This document shows positions 1-8,608 of a stretch of 51,622 nucleotides of DNA, piece after piece. The DNA is from Rhizobium mesoamericanum STM3625 (GTDB lineage: Bacteria; Pseudomonadota; Alphaproteobacteria; Rhizobiales; Rhizobiaceae). A program made the translations under genes and the position numbers. Positions within the stretch are counted from its first letter, which is position 1. Each line of letters starts with the position of its first letter. The stretch is taken from assembly GCF_000312665.1 (NCBI RefSeq), contig NZ_HF536772.1, positions 395,264 through 446,885 on the forward strand, given 5' to 3'. The notes under the pieces were generated by a model, which made no database searches, was not told where the DNA came from, and saw only the letters and a list, made by a program, of their open reading frames with translations.

Positions 1-941
1 GCGGTGCGCGTCATCTCGTCACCGTGGCGCTTGACGACCACGATCGTTTCGTCGCCGGCCGCGAGCCGCCGCAGATCGACGCGGTCACCACCGCCTTCGA
101 CGACAACTCGACCTCCGTCCCGTCCAATCAGAACCTGCCACGCGTATATGACGGCATCTATCGTGCCGCACTCTCCTACGGTATGACCAAGGACATGACC
201 GCGCTGATCATCAAGTTGCTGGCGAGCAGCGTCGATTTTCAGGCCGAACTGCGCCCGACCGATACGCTAGAAGCCTTCTTCTCAGTCGCTGACTCCAATG
301 GTCAGGCAACGGCCGATTCCGAGCTTCTCTATGTGAATGCCCGCTTCGGCGACACGCAGACCACCTTCTACCGCTTCCAAGATCCGGAAGACGGTTCGAT
401 CGACTACTTCGACCAGGACGGCAAGAGCATTCGGCAATTCCTGCTGCGCAATCCGGTCCCAAACGGGATATTCAAATCCGGCTTCGGCATGCGCCGGCAC
501 CCGATCCTTGGCTTTGCTCGCATGCATACTGGCGTCGACTGGGCGGCGCCGCGCGGCACGGCGATCATCGCTGTCGGCAACGGCACCGTCGAAAAGGCAG
601 GCTGGGATTCCGGCGGCTATGGCAACCAGACGATTGTCCGCCACGCCAACGGTTACGAATCTTCATACAACCACCAGAGCGCCATCGCCAAGGGTGTCGT
701 TCCCGGTGCCAAGGTGCGGCAAGGCCAGGTGATCGGCTGGGTCGGCACGACGGGTGAATCCACCGGCCCGCACCTGCACTACGAGATGATCGTTAACGGC
801 ACCAAGGTCGATCCGCTGCGCGTGCGCTTGCCGGGAGGCAAGTCGTTGAAGGGCGACGCGCTGGCAAAGTTCGAGGACGAACGGCAGCGCATCGATACAC
901 TACTCGGCAATCAGCCGCCGCCGCAGGTGGCAAGCAAGTGA
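1..941 (+). CDS. M23 (LytM-type) zinc metallopeptidase, 3' part
   Basis: This is the C-terminal portion of a periplasmic peptidoglycan endopeptidase; the reading frame is already open at base 3 with no stop or convincing start, so the gene begins outside the window. The GTG at 24 lies inside the open frame and is not a good start. The visible part has an N-terminal stretch typical of the region before the catalytic domain (about 140 residues), then an M23 domain with the zinc ligands in a HTGVD motif and a HLHYE motif, the normal pair for active LytM enzymes. The tail after the domain is short and charged. M23 enzymes cut peptide cross-links in murein and act in growth or division. It converges on clpB and shares the bidirectional hairpin at 955-978. 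The family call is firm; the specific substrate bond is not visible. Confidence 0.9.
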   Translation, partial: GARHLVTVALDDHDRFVAGREPPQIDAVTTAFDDNSTSVPSNQNLPRVYDGIYRAALSYGMTKDMTALIIKLLASSVDFQAELRPTDTLEAFFSVADSNGQATADSELLYVNARFGDTQTTFYRFQDPEDGSIDYFDQDGKSIRQFLLRNPVPNGIFKSGFGMRRHPILGFARMHTGVDWAAPRGTAIIAVGNGTVEKAGWDSGGYGNQTIVRHANGYESSYNHQSAIAKGVVPGAKVRQGQVIGWVGTTGESTGPHLHYEMIVNGTKVDPLRVRLPGGKSLKGDALAKFEDERQRIDTLLGNQPPPQVASK

Positions 942-954
942 TGGCATTCAACAA

Positions 955-978
955 AAATGGCGGCCGAGGCCGCCATTT
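955..978 (-). terminator. Rho-independent terminator of clpB, possibly bidirectional
   Basis: A perfect 11-bp stem (955-965 with 968-978) closes a two-base loop between the convergent M23 gene and clpB. Read on the minus strand the stem is followed by a run of five T, so it best terminates clpB. On the plus strand the T-run is interrupted, so termination of the peptidase gene there is weaker. Confidence 0.8.
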
Positions 979-1001
979 CCTTTACAATCTATCGAACGAC
1001 C

Positions 1002-3605
1002 TTAAGCCGCTTCGTTGACCGCAGAATTCCGAGTGCTGAACAACAGCCGATCCGAACCGCTGGTGATTTTCACCGTCGATCCATCCGGCACCTGACCGGA
1101 AAGGATCTGCTCGGCAAGCGGATCCTGCACGTACTTCTGGATCACCCGCTTCAGGGGACGCGCGCCATAGACCGGATCGTAACCTTTGTTGGCGAGCCAG
1201 TTGCGGGCGTCGTCGTCGAGTTCGAGCGTGATCTTGCGCTCGGAGAGCAGTGATACCAGGCGCTTCAGCTGAATATCGACGATCGCACCCATCTCCTCAC
1301 GCTTCAGGCGGTGGAACAGAATGATTTCGTCGATACGATTCAGGAACTCCGGTCGGAAGTGGCTGCGCACGACCTCCATCACCTGCTCGCGAACCATCTC
1401 GCTGTCGTCCCCTTCCTTGAGCTGGGTCAGGTACTCGGCGCCGAGGTTCGACGTCATGATGATCATCGTGTTGCGGAAATCGACCGTTCGACCCTGTCCA
1501 TCCGTTAGGCGACCATCGTCCAGAACCTGCAACAGGATATTGAAAACGTCGGGATGAGCCTTCTCGATCTCGTCGAACAGCACGACCTGATACGGCCGAC
1601 GCCGAACAGCTTCCGTCAGAGCCCCCCCTTCGTCATAGCCGACATAGCCGGGAGGGGCGCCGATCAGCCGGGCGACGGAGTGCTTCTCCATGTACTCGGA
1701 CATATCCATGCGGACCATCGCCGTTTCGTCGTCGAAGAGGAAGCGGGCAAGCGCCTTGGTCAGCTCCGTCTTGCCGACGCCCGTCGGGCCCAGGAAGATG
1801 AACGAGCCGATCGGCCGATTCGGATCCTGCAGACCGGCACGCGCACGGCGAACGGCACGCGAGACGGCCTGAACCGCATCCCCCTGGCCGATCACCGATT
1901 TCGCCAGCTCGTCTTCCATCCGGAGCAGCTTGTCGCGTTCTCCTTCCAGCATCTTGTCGACAGGAATGCCGGTCCATCGAGAGACGACGTGTGCGATGTT
2001 GTCGGGGATTACGACCTCCTGCACCATCGCGCTGCGATCGCTGTCCTGCTGTTCGGCCTCCGTGAGCTTCTTTTCCAGTTCCGGAATGACGCCGTAGGTC
2101 AGCTCGCCGGCGCGCTGGAACTCGCCCTTGCGCTGTGCGATCGCCAGTTCGTTGCGCGCCTCATCCAGCTGCTTCTTCAGGTCCGCGGCCAAGCCGAGCT
2201 TCTGCTTTTCCGCCTGCCAGCGGGCCGTCAGCGCGTCGGCTTCTTCCTCGAGGCCGGTGAGCTCGGCTTCAAGCCGCGTCAGTCGGTCGGCAGACGCCGA
2301 GTCGGTTTCCTTCTTCAGGGCCTCGCGTTCGATCTTTAGCTGCATGATACGGCGATCAAGTTCGTCGAGCTCTTCAGGCTTGGAATCCACCTGCATGCGC
2401 AGCCGCGCAGCCGCTTCATCCATCAGGTCGATCGCCTTGTCGGGCAGAAAGCGGTCAGTGATATAACGGTTGGAAAGCGTCGCAGCCGCCACCAGCGCCG
2501 AATCCGAGATGCGAACCTTGTGATGCTGCTCGTATTTTTCCTTGAGACCGCGCAGGATCGAGATCGTGTCCTCGACCGTCGGCTCCTCGACCATCACGGG
2601 CTGGAAGCGGCGGGCAAGCGCGGGATCCTTTTCGACGTGCTTGCGATATTCGTCGAGCGTGGTCGCGCCGACGCAGTGCAACTCGCCGCGCGCGAGCGCA
2701 GGCTTCAAGAGGTTTGAGGCGTCCATCGCCCCATCCGCCTTGCCGGCACCGACCAGCGTGTGCATTTCATCGATGAAGAGGATGATCTCTCCATTTTCGG
2801 CCTGTACTTCGTTGAGCACGGCCTTCAGGCGCTCTTCGAACTCGCCGCGATACTTCGCGCCGGCAATCAACGCGCCCATGTCGAGCGCCATCAGCTTCTT
2901 GTCCTTAAGTGACTCAGGCACGTCGCCGTTGACGATACGCAGCGCGAGGCCTTCGACGATGGCAGTCTTGCCGACGCCGGGCTCGCCGATCAGCACCGGA
3001 TTGTTTTTGGTACGGCGGGAGAGAACCTGGATCGTGCGGCGGATTTCGTCGTCGCGGCCGATGACAGGATCGAGCTTGCCCTCACGAGCCTCGCCCGTTA
3101 GGTCGCGGGCGTATTTTTTCAGCGAGTCGAAGCCCTGTTCGGCATTCGAACTGTCGGCGGTGCGTCCCTTGCGGATCTCATTGATGACCTGGTTGAGCGC
3201 GAGCGCGGTCACACCGGCATTCTTCAGCGTCGTGGACGTTGAGGCCGAAGACTCGATCGCCAGTGCCTGCAGCAGGCGCTCGACCGTGACGAAACTGTCG
3301 CCGGCCTTCTTGGATGCCTCTTCAGCAGTCGAAAGAACCTTGGCAAGCGGCTGCGCCAGATAGATCTGACCGTTGCCGCCGGAAACCTTCGGCAGCTTGG
3401 CAAGTGCGGCATCGTTGGCGAGACGCGCAGCTTTGGGATCACCGCCTGCGCGCTCGATCAACGAAGCGGCCATGCCCTGGTCGTCATCCAGCAGCACTTT
3501 CAGAACATGTTCCGGCGTGAATTGCTGGTGCCCCTGCGCAAGCGCATAGGTCTGGGCCGATTGAATGAAACCGCGCACCCGCTCGGAGTATTTTTCAATA
3601 TTCAT
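1002..3605 (-). CDS. clpB: ATP-dependent disaggregase ClpB
   Basis: ClpB is the cytoplasmic Hsp100 hexamer that pulls polypeptides out of aggregates together with DnaK/DnaJ/GrpE. The 867-residue product has the full family layout: N-terminal Clp_N repeats (about 1-145), first AAA+ module with Walker A GEPGVGKT at 207-214, a long coiled-coil M-domain (about 400-530, rich in E, K, L and A), a second AAA+ module with Walker A GPTGVGKT near 607-614, and a C-terminal D2-small domain. Length matches the family. The ATG at 3605 has a close GGAGGT ribosome-binding site seven bases upstream. I could not recognise a convincing RpoH heat-shock promoter upstream, although clpB genes are usually controlled that way. 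It is divergent from the flavin oxidase gene. Confidence 0.97.
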   Translation of the reverse strand: MNIEKYSERVRGFIQSAQTYALAQGHQQFTPEHVLKVLLDDDQGMAASLIERAGGDPKAARLANDAALAKLPKVSGGNGQIYLAQPLAKVLSTAEEASKKAGDSFVTVERLLQALAIESSASTSTTLKNAGVTALALNQVINEIRKGRTADSSNAEQGFDSLKKYARDLTGEAREGKLDPVIGRDDEIRRTIQVLSRRTKNNPVLIGEPGVGKTAIVEGLALRIVNGDVPESLKDKKLMALDMGALIAGAKYRGEFEERLKAVLNEVQAENGEIILFIDEMHTLVGAGKADGAMDASNLLKPALARGELHCVGATTLDEYRKHVEKDPALARRFQPVMVEEPTVEDTISILRGLKEKYEQHHKVRISDSALVAAATLSNRYITDRFLPDKAIDLMDEAAARLRMQVDSKPEELDELDRRIMQLKIEREALKKETDSASADRLTRLEAELTGLEEEADALTARWQAEKQKLGLAADLKKQLDEARNELAIAQRKGEFQRAGELTYGVIPELEKKLTEAEQQDSDRSAMVQEVVIPDNIAHVVSRWTGIPVDKMLEGERDKLLRMEDELAKSVIGQGDAVQAVSRAVRRARAGLQDPNRPIGSFIFLGPTGVGKTELTKALARFLFDDETAMVRMDMSEYMEKHSVARLIGAPPGYVGYDEGGALTEAVRRRPYQVVLFDEIEKAHPDVFNILLQVLDDGRLTDGQGRTVDFRNTMIIMTSNLGAEYLTQLKEGDDSEMVREQVMEVVRSHFRPEFLNRIDEIILFHRLKREEMGAIVDIQLKRLVSLLSERKITLELDDDARNWLANKGYDPVYGARPLKRVIQKYVQDPLAEQILSGQVPDGSTVKITSGSDRLLFSTRNSAVNEAA

Positions 3606-3912
3606 ATTATACCTCCATGAATCGCCCTGCCCTCATAAGGCACAGGCCGATGACTGAGATTGAGCTCCCTTAAAAGGCGAACCCCTTTCTTCGCCGCGTA
3701 TGGAATTTGCGCCGAACGAACTTGCCTGGATATGGTGGAGGTTTTTAAAAGTTTAAAGAGGCCACGGGGGGAAAAACCTCCACGTTAAACGCCGGTGCCT
3801 GGTTGTCCGGCCCTTCTCTGTCGAGAACATATTAGCGATCACTTGTGCAAGGAGGACGTGGGGCGCAAGATGCCGCGGCGGAAATTCGCTATCTCGCCTT
3901 GGGGAGGAAATC
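3606..3912. promoter_or_regulatory. clpB / flavin-oxidase divergent intergenic region with 12-bp inverted repeat
   Basis: This 307-base gap holds the ribosome-binding sites of both flanking genes (GGAGGT for clpB, GGGGAGG for the oxidase). In the middle is a perfect 12-bp inverted repeat, GTGGAGGTTTTT at 3735-3746 and its complement at 3772-3783, separated by 25 bases. No other gene is visible. The repeat could be an operator or a long hairpin; nothing else in the sequence decides which. Confidence 0.6.
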
Positions 3913-5355
3913 ATGGACGACCTGAATCTCACGACCCTCAAAAAGGGCCAAGCGTTGGTAAAGGACGTGGACATCGAAGGCCTTGCGGCAGGGTTGCGCG
4001 GCAAGTTGCTAAGCGGAAAGGATTCAGAGTACGACGCGGCGCGGGCTATATGGAATGCCATGGTCGACAGGCGCCCCGGCTTAATCGCGCAGTGCGCTGG
4101 CGCAGCCGATGTCATGAGAACAGTTCGGTTTGCTCGCAACAATGGACTCCTGTTGGCCGTTCGCGGTGGGGGGCACAACATCGCCGGCAACGCCATCTGC
4201 GAAGGTGGCATCGTCATAGATCTATCGCCCATGAAATCGGTAAGAGTTGACCCAGGCACGAGACGTCTGCGCGTCGAGCCGGGCGCGACACTCGCTGACG
4301 TGGATGGCGAGACACAAGCTTTCGGTCTGGCCCTGCCCACCGGCATCAACTCCACAACCGGCATCGCGGGATTGACACTGGGTGGAGGCTTTGGATGGCT
4401 AACCCGCAAATTTGGACTGACGATCGACAACCTTATTTCGATGGATGTCGTAACAGCCGAAGGGAAGTTCATGCGGGCTAGTGAACGCGAGGAGCCGGAC
4501 CTTTTCTGGGCTTTGCGCGGCGGTGGCGGCAACTTCGGTGTGGTGACCTCCTTCGAATTCCGACTTCACGACCTGCCCGGAGATGTCCTCGCCGGACTGG
4601 TCGTTCATCCCTTCGCCGACGCGGAGGCCGTGCTCAAGCAGTATCGCCAGGCACTCGAAACCGCGCCTGACGAACTGACATGCTGGGTCGTCATGCGCAG
4701 GGCACCACCGCTTCCCTTCCTGCCAGCCGAGTGGCATGGCAAGGAAATCGTGGTGCTCGCCATGTGCTATTGCGGTGACCTCGAAAAGGGAAAAGCAGCA
4801 ACCGCCGGGCTTCGCGCCATCGGTCGCCCAATCGCCGATGTCGTCGCTCCGATGTCCTTCGCTGCCTGGCAGCAGGCCTTCGATCCACTGCTGACACCTG
4901 GCGCCCGCAACTACTGGAAGAGCCAAGACTTCGCAGAGATTTCGGACGCGACGATCGCGATACTCCTTGACGCCGTCCGCAAGCTTCCCGGTCCGGAATG
5001 CGAAATCTTCATTGGACATGTAGGCGGCGCGGCCGGCCGAATCCCCGTGGAGGCCACGGCCTTCCCGCAGCGAAAGTCGCATTTCGTCATGAACGTTCAT
5101 GCCCGGTGGCGTGAGAAGTCGATGGATGACACTTGTATCAGTTGGGCGCGGGCGCTCTTTGAGGCGACCAAGGCGAATGCCATTGGCACTGCCTACATCA
5201 ACTTCATGCCGGAGGATGAGGCCGATCGTGTCGAAGCGGCCTATGGTGCCAATTACGGGCGCTTAAAGGCGATCAAGCAGCACTACGATCCGCAGAACCT
5301 TTTTAGGATGAACCAGAATGTGAAGCCGGAGACGGAGATGCGCGCTGCGAGCTGA
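3913..5355 (+). CDS. FAD-linked oxidase of the berberine bridge enzyme (BBE) type
   Basis: This is a 480-residue flavoprotein oxidase. It has an N-terminal FAD-binding_4 domain (about 55-200) with the RGGGHN motif that carries the covalent flavin histidine (His88), a second FAD loop near residues 140-165 (TLGGGFGW), a substrate domain, and a C-terminal BBE motif (YGANYGRLKAIKQHYDP). The family cysteine that makes a second flavin bond in bicovalent members appears to be absent: the corresponding stretch TTGIAGLTLGGG has no Cys, so a single histidyl link is expected. No signal peptide is visible, so it is probably cytoplasmic. BBE-type oxidases act on sugars, alcohols or secondary metabolites; the substrate here is unknown. 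The ATG at 3913 follows a good GGGGAGG site. It stands alone between leftward core genes and may be accessory. Confidence 0.88.
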   Translation: MDDLNLTTLKKGQALVKDVDIEGLAAGLRGKLLSGKDSEYDAARAIWNAMVDRRPGLIAQCAGAADVMRTVRFARNNGLLLAVRGGGHNIAGNAICEGGIVIDLSPMKSVRVDPGTRRLRVEPGATLADVDGETQAFGLALPTGINSTTGIAGLTLGGGFGWLTRKFGLTIDNLISMDVVTAEGKFMRASEREEPDLFWALRGGGGNFGVVTSFEFRLHDLPGDVLAGLVVHPFADAEAVLKQYRQALETAPDELTCWVVMRRAPPLPFLPAEWHGKEIVVLAMCYCGDLEKGKAATAGLRAIGRPIADVVAPMSFAAWQQAFDPLLTPGARNYWKSQDFAEISDATIAILLDAVRKLPGPECEIFIGHVGGAAGRIPVEATAFPQRKSHFVMNVHARWREKSMDDTCISWARALFEATKANAIGTAYINFMPEDEADRVEAAYGANYGRLKAIKQHYDPQNLFRMNQNVKPETEMRAAS

Positions 5356-5428
5356 TCGGGCGGTGGCCGGAGACTGGCAAAGGTGCCAGACGCAATGTCG
5401 ACACCGTAAAGGCGAGTACACATAAAAA

Positions 5429-5452
5429 AGAGGCCGTCGCGGGACGGCCTCT
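5429..5452 (-). terminator. Rho-independent terminator of the DUF4167 gene
   Basis: A perfect 10-bp stem (5429-5438 with 5443-5452) with a four-base loop is followed on the minus strand by six T. It lies just beyond the DUF4167 stop and also downstream of the convergent oxidase gene. Confidence 0.85.
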
Positions 5453-5490
5453 CATTCATCCCCACTTCTCCCTGAGGGCTAGTGCATCCT

Positions 5491-6279
5491 TTATTCTGAG
5501 GTGACGTCCACAAGGACGGGCGGTTCGCCGGAATCGGCTTCGCCCTCGGCCGCAGCCTCACCCTCTGCAGCGCGACGCGGACGACGCGGGCGGCTGCCGG
5601 CGGCGCGGCGACGCGGCTGGCGCTCGCGCGGCTGACCCGCGGCGCTTTCCTCGTCCATCGAAACCTCGGCCGGGATACCTTCGATCTCTGGCTGCGGACC
5701 GCTACCATCCATGACTTCGGGCTGCGCTGCTGCAGCTACCGCTTCAACCGGAGCAGCCTGTTGTTCCTGACGCCGAGGCGGCTGGCGCGGTTGCTCGTCA
5801 TTGCGACGCGGCTGCTCATCGCGGCGACGTTGCGACTGCTCGTCCGAACGACGCTGCTGGTGCTCGTGCTGGTGACGCGGCGGTTGGACGATGACGACAT
5901 CGTCGTTATCGATGCCCTCGACGTCGTCGCCCTCGCGCTCGACGCCTTCACTGAATTCATTGCGCTCGTCGCGCTGGAAGCGCTCCTGCATCTGCGCCTG
6001 TGCGGCTGCAATGATGCGGTTATAGTGTTCGGCATGCTGCAGGTAGTTTTCGGCGATGACACGGTCACCCGAGCTCTGCGCGTCGCGAGCGAGCTGCGCG
6101 TACTTTTCAGCGATATGCTGCGCGGTACCACGGATCTTAACGTCAGGGCCGGAACTGTCGTAGGTCCGCGTCAGCGGGTTGCCGCCCTTGCGATTGAAGT
6201 TGTTGTTATTGTTATTTCCGCCGCCGCCGCCGTTGTTGCCACGCCCGCGACCGCGCTTGTTCTGCTGTCCTGGCCTCAT
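5491..6279 (-). CDS. DUF4167 domain protein
   Basis: This 262-residue protein belongs to the alphaproteobacterial DUF4167 family, which has no settled function. It starts with a basic, Gly/Asn-rich low-complexity stretch (residues 1-34, including runs of G and N), followed by the conserved DUF4167 segment (about 35-95; RTYDSSGPDVKIRGTAQHI and a helical part ending AENYLQHAEHYNRII). The rest is a disordered tail of alternating R/Q-rich repeats (several DEQ(P/S)(R/Q)R units) and acidic patches. Such composition suggests RNA or nucleoprotein binding, but that is inference. Its place downstream of prfA-prmC is a common arrangement in rhizobia and hints at a translation-linked role. The ATG at 6279 is preceded by a weak AGGTG site. 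Confidence 0.85.
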   Translation of the reverse strand: MRPGQQNKRGRGRGNNGGGGGNNNNNNFNRKGGNPLTRTYDSSGPDVKIRGTAQHIAEKYAQLARDAQSSGDRVIAENYLQHAEHYNRIIAAAQAQMQERFQRDERNEFSEGVEREGDDVEGIDNDDVVIVQPPRHQHEHQQRRSDEQSQRRRDEQPRRNDEQPRQPPRRQEQQAAPVEAVAAAAQPEVMDGSGPQPEIEGIPAEVSMDEESAAGQPRERQPRRRAAGSRPRRPRRAAEGEAAAEGEADSGEPPVLVDVTSE

Positions 6280-6622
6280 AGATCGTTCACCTGAATTCTC
6301 TGTTTGTTGTGGAGTTATGGCACCAACCGCCGTGGCCGGTTCACCGGCTCAGGGCCCTCGTGCCGCAAGCATACTGCGCCTTCGCGCCAACCTGCCGCTT
6401 GTTCTCAAGTCAGTTTGACTGATTCACGCATTGGGTCGTGTTCAACCTTTGAAGCTCTCGTTTAAAAGAGCGGACCCCGAGGCCGAGCTAGTCTCGAACG
6501 ACTCACCGTTCTGTCCTATCTCTCCAACGCGTGGGGTCAACCTATATTGCTTCCCGTGGAAATCCAAGCCTTTTCTTCGCAATGGCACCGATGTCCTGTT
6601 CGATGCATTAAGTTGTCACGCA
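6280..6622. other. Intergenic region between prmC and the DUF4167 gene
   Basis: This 343-base gap contains no supportable gene. It presumably holds the leftward promoter of the DUF4167 gene, but I found no clear -35/-10 pair. The only structure I note is a 14-bp palindrome (GCCGGT-TC-ACCGGC) at 6335-6348. No T-rich terminator for prmC is visible. Confidence 0.5.
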
Positions 6623-7504
6623 TCACTTGAGCGCGAACACAAGCGCCCGGTCATTCTGGCCGTAATCGCTTACGGATTCCAGAAGCTTGAAGCCCTCAGC
6701 CTCGAAAACCTCTATCACGTCGTTTCGCTGGTCGTAGCCGATCTCAAGTCCCACAACGCCATTCGGCTTCATGAACCTTGCCGCATCCTTGGCGATGGTT
6801 CTGTAGGCGTCAAGTCCATCCTGGCCGCCATCCAGTGCGGCATGGGGATCAAATTTCGTCACTTCGGGAGCGAGAGTGTGAACGACTTTAGATGCGATAT
6901 AGGGCGGATTTGAGACAATTGCATGAAACGCGCCGTGGATATTTTCAAACCAACTGGATTGAATGACTTCAAAGCGATCCCGCAATCCGTTTCTTTCCGC
7001 ATTTGATTGTGCCGTCCTCAACGCATCGGGCGATACATCGCTGCCGACGCCCGACGCTTCCGGACATTCGCTCAATAGCGCAAGGCATATCGCCCCGGTT
7101 CCGGTTCCCAAGTCAAGGATATGGATATGGCCCTCGGTATTTGCAAGATGACGCAGATAAGGAAGCATCGTGTCGACGAGGATTTCGGTATCTGGCCTGG
7201 GCTCAAGGGTTTCCGCAGACAGCGACAGTGGCAAGCCGTAGAACTCGCGTTCGCCGAGAATGCGGTGAACCGGCTCGTGCGCCAGCCGGCGTTCGATCGC
7301 TTTCGCGATGACCCCCACCTTTTCCGTGCTGATGGTCTCGCCGCCGCGTGTCACGATGTCAGTCGTCGAAAGTCCAAGCAGTCCCGCGATTAGCACACGA
7401 GCATCCGCGGCGGCGCTGTCGACACCGGCTTCTGTGAACCGACGACGAGCCTCGGCCAGTATCTGAGAAACCGTAGGCACGGCCTGTTTCCCGCTCATGC
7501 TCAT
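6623..7504 (-). CDS. prmC: Release factor glutamine methyltransferase PrmC (HemK)
   Basis: PrmC methylates the glutamine of the GGQ motif of class 1 release factors with S-adenosylmethionine, raising termination efficiency. The 293-residue product has an N-terminal helical substrate-recognition domain (about 1-90), the SAM-binding motif [10 protein letters not shown] at 131-140 and the catalytic NPPY motif at 199-202. Its ATG overlaps the TGA of prfA (ATGA at 7501-7504), so enzyme and substrate are translationally coupled. A second in-frame ATG two codons later (MSMS) is an alternative start. Confidence 0.96.
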   Translation of the reverse strand: MSMSGKQAVPTVSQILAEARRRFTEAGVDSAAADARVLIAGLLGLSTTDIVTRGGETISTEKVGVIAKAIERRLAHEPVHRILGEREFYGLPLSLSAETLEPRPDTEILVDTMLPYLRHLANTEGHIHILDLGTGTGAICLALLSECPEASGVGSDVSPDALRTAQSNAERNGLRDRFEVIQSSWFENIHGAFHAIVSNPPYIASKVVHTLAPEVTKFDPHAALDGGQDGLDAYRTIAKDAARFMKPNGVVGLEIGYDQRNDVIEVFEAEGFKLLESVSDYGQNDRALVFALK

Positions 7505-8580
7505 TGCTGCTCGCCGAGCTGCGCCAGCTGGCTCGCCTGATAATCGGCCATCAACGCGTCGACCACCTCGTCAATTTCGCCGACCATCATCCGGTCGAGC
7601 TTGTAGAGCGTCAGATTGATGCGATGGTCCGTAACCCGCCCCTGCGGGAAGTTGTAGGTGCGGATACGTTCGGAACGATCACCGGATCCGACCTGGCTCT
7701 TGCGGTCGGCGGAACGCTCGCTTTCGGCGCGCTGGCGCTCGGCGTCGTAAAGACGTGAGCGCAGAACCTGCATCGCCTTGGCGCGGTTCTGGTGCTGCGA
7801 TTTCTCGGAGCTGGTGACGACGATGCCGGTCGGCAGGTGCGTAATACGAACGGCAGAGTCAGTGGTATTGACGTGCTGGCCGCCGGCGCCGGAGGAGCGC
7901 ATCGTATCGATGCGGATGTCCTCCGGCCGGATCTCGATGTCGATTTCCTCTGCCTCCGGCAAAACCGCGACGGTGGCGGCCGAGGTATGGATGCGGCCGC
8001 CGGCTTCCGTTTCGGGGACACGCTGGACACGGTGGACGCCGGATTCAAATTTAAGTTTGGCGAACACGCCCTTGCCGGTGATCGTCGCTATGATTTCCTT
8101 AAAGCCACCCGCTTCGCCGTCGCTCGACGACAGCACTTCCACCTTCCAACCGTGAGCGGCTGCATAGCGCTCATACATCCGGAACAGATCGCCGGCGAAG
8201 AGTGCGGCCTCCGAACCACCAGTGCCGGCACGGATTTCCAAAATAGCGCTCTTCTCGTCTGCTGCGTCCTTCGGCAGCAACAGGATCTGGATTTCCTGTT
8301 CCAACGCCTCCAGCCGTTCCTTTACGTCAGGGAGTTCCAGATCGGCCAGATCACGCATCTCGCGGTCCACCGACTTGTCGTTCAGCAGGACTTCGAGATC
8401 CGCAAGCTCCGCAATCGCCTTCTCGTAGGCGCGGATCTTCGTGACGACGGGCTGCAGCTCGGAATATTCGGAGGCAAGCTTGACGTAGACATCGGCCGAA
8501 GGGCCATCCGACATGCGTGCTTCGATCTCGCCAAAACGGCGTTCCAGCTCGCGCATCTTTTCAACGGGAAGCTTCGCCAC
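7501..8580 (-). CDS. prfA: Peptide chain release factor 1 (RF1)
   Basis: RF1 recognises UAA and UAG in the ribosomal A site and triggers peptide release. The 359-residue protein has the usual layout, with the peptidyl-tRNA hydrolysis motif GAGGQ (Gln235 is the PrmC target) and the RF1-type codon-recognition tripeptide PxT present as Pro-Glu-Thr at 189-191; an RF2 would carry SPF. Translation starts at a GTG (8580) with a GGAG site about seven bases before it. It is the first gene of a prfA-prmC pair and lies 28 bases downstream of ptsP in the same direction, so it is probably part of a ptsP-prfA-prmC transcript. Confidence 0.97.
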   Translation of the reverse strand: MAKLPVEKMRELERRFGEIEARMSDGPSADVYVKLASEYSELQPVVTKIRAYEKAIAELADLEVLLNDKSVDREMRDLADLELPDVKERLEALEQEIQILLLPKDAADEKSAILEIRAGTGGSEAALFAGDLFRMYERYAAAHGWKVEVLSSSDGEAGGFKEIIATITGKGVFAKLKFESGVHRVQRVPETEAGGRIHTSAATVAVLPEAEEIDIEIRPEDIRIDTMRSSGAGGQHVNTTDSAVRITHLPTGIVVTSSEKSQHQNRAKAMQVLRSRLYDAERQRAESERSADRKSQVGSGDRSERIRTYNFPQGRVTDHRINLTLYKLDRMMVGEIDEVVDALMADYQASQLAQLGEQQ

Positions 8581-8608
8581 CCTTCACTCCGATTCTGCTT
8601 GTCATCAA

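Noticed and set aside
24..941. GTG at 24 as the start of the M23 peptidase gene
   Set aside because: The frame is open to the left edge of the window, no ribosome-binding site precedes the GTG, and the part before the catalytic domain is clearly incomplete.
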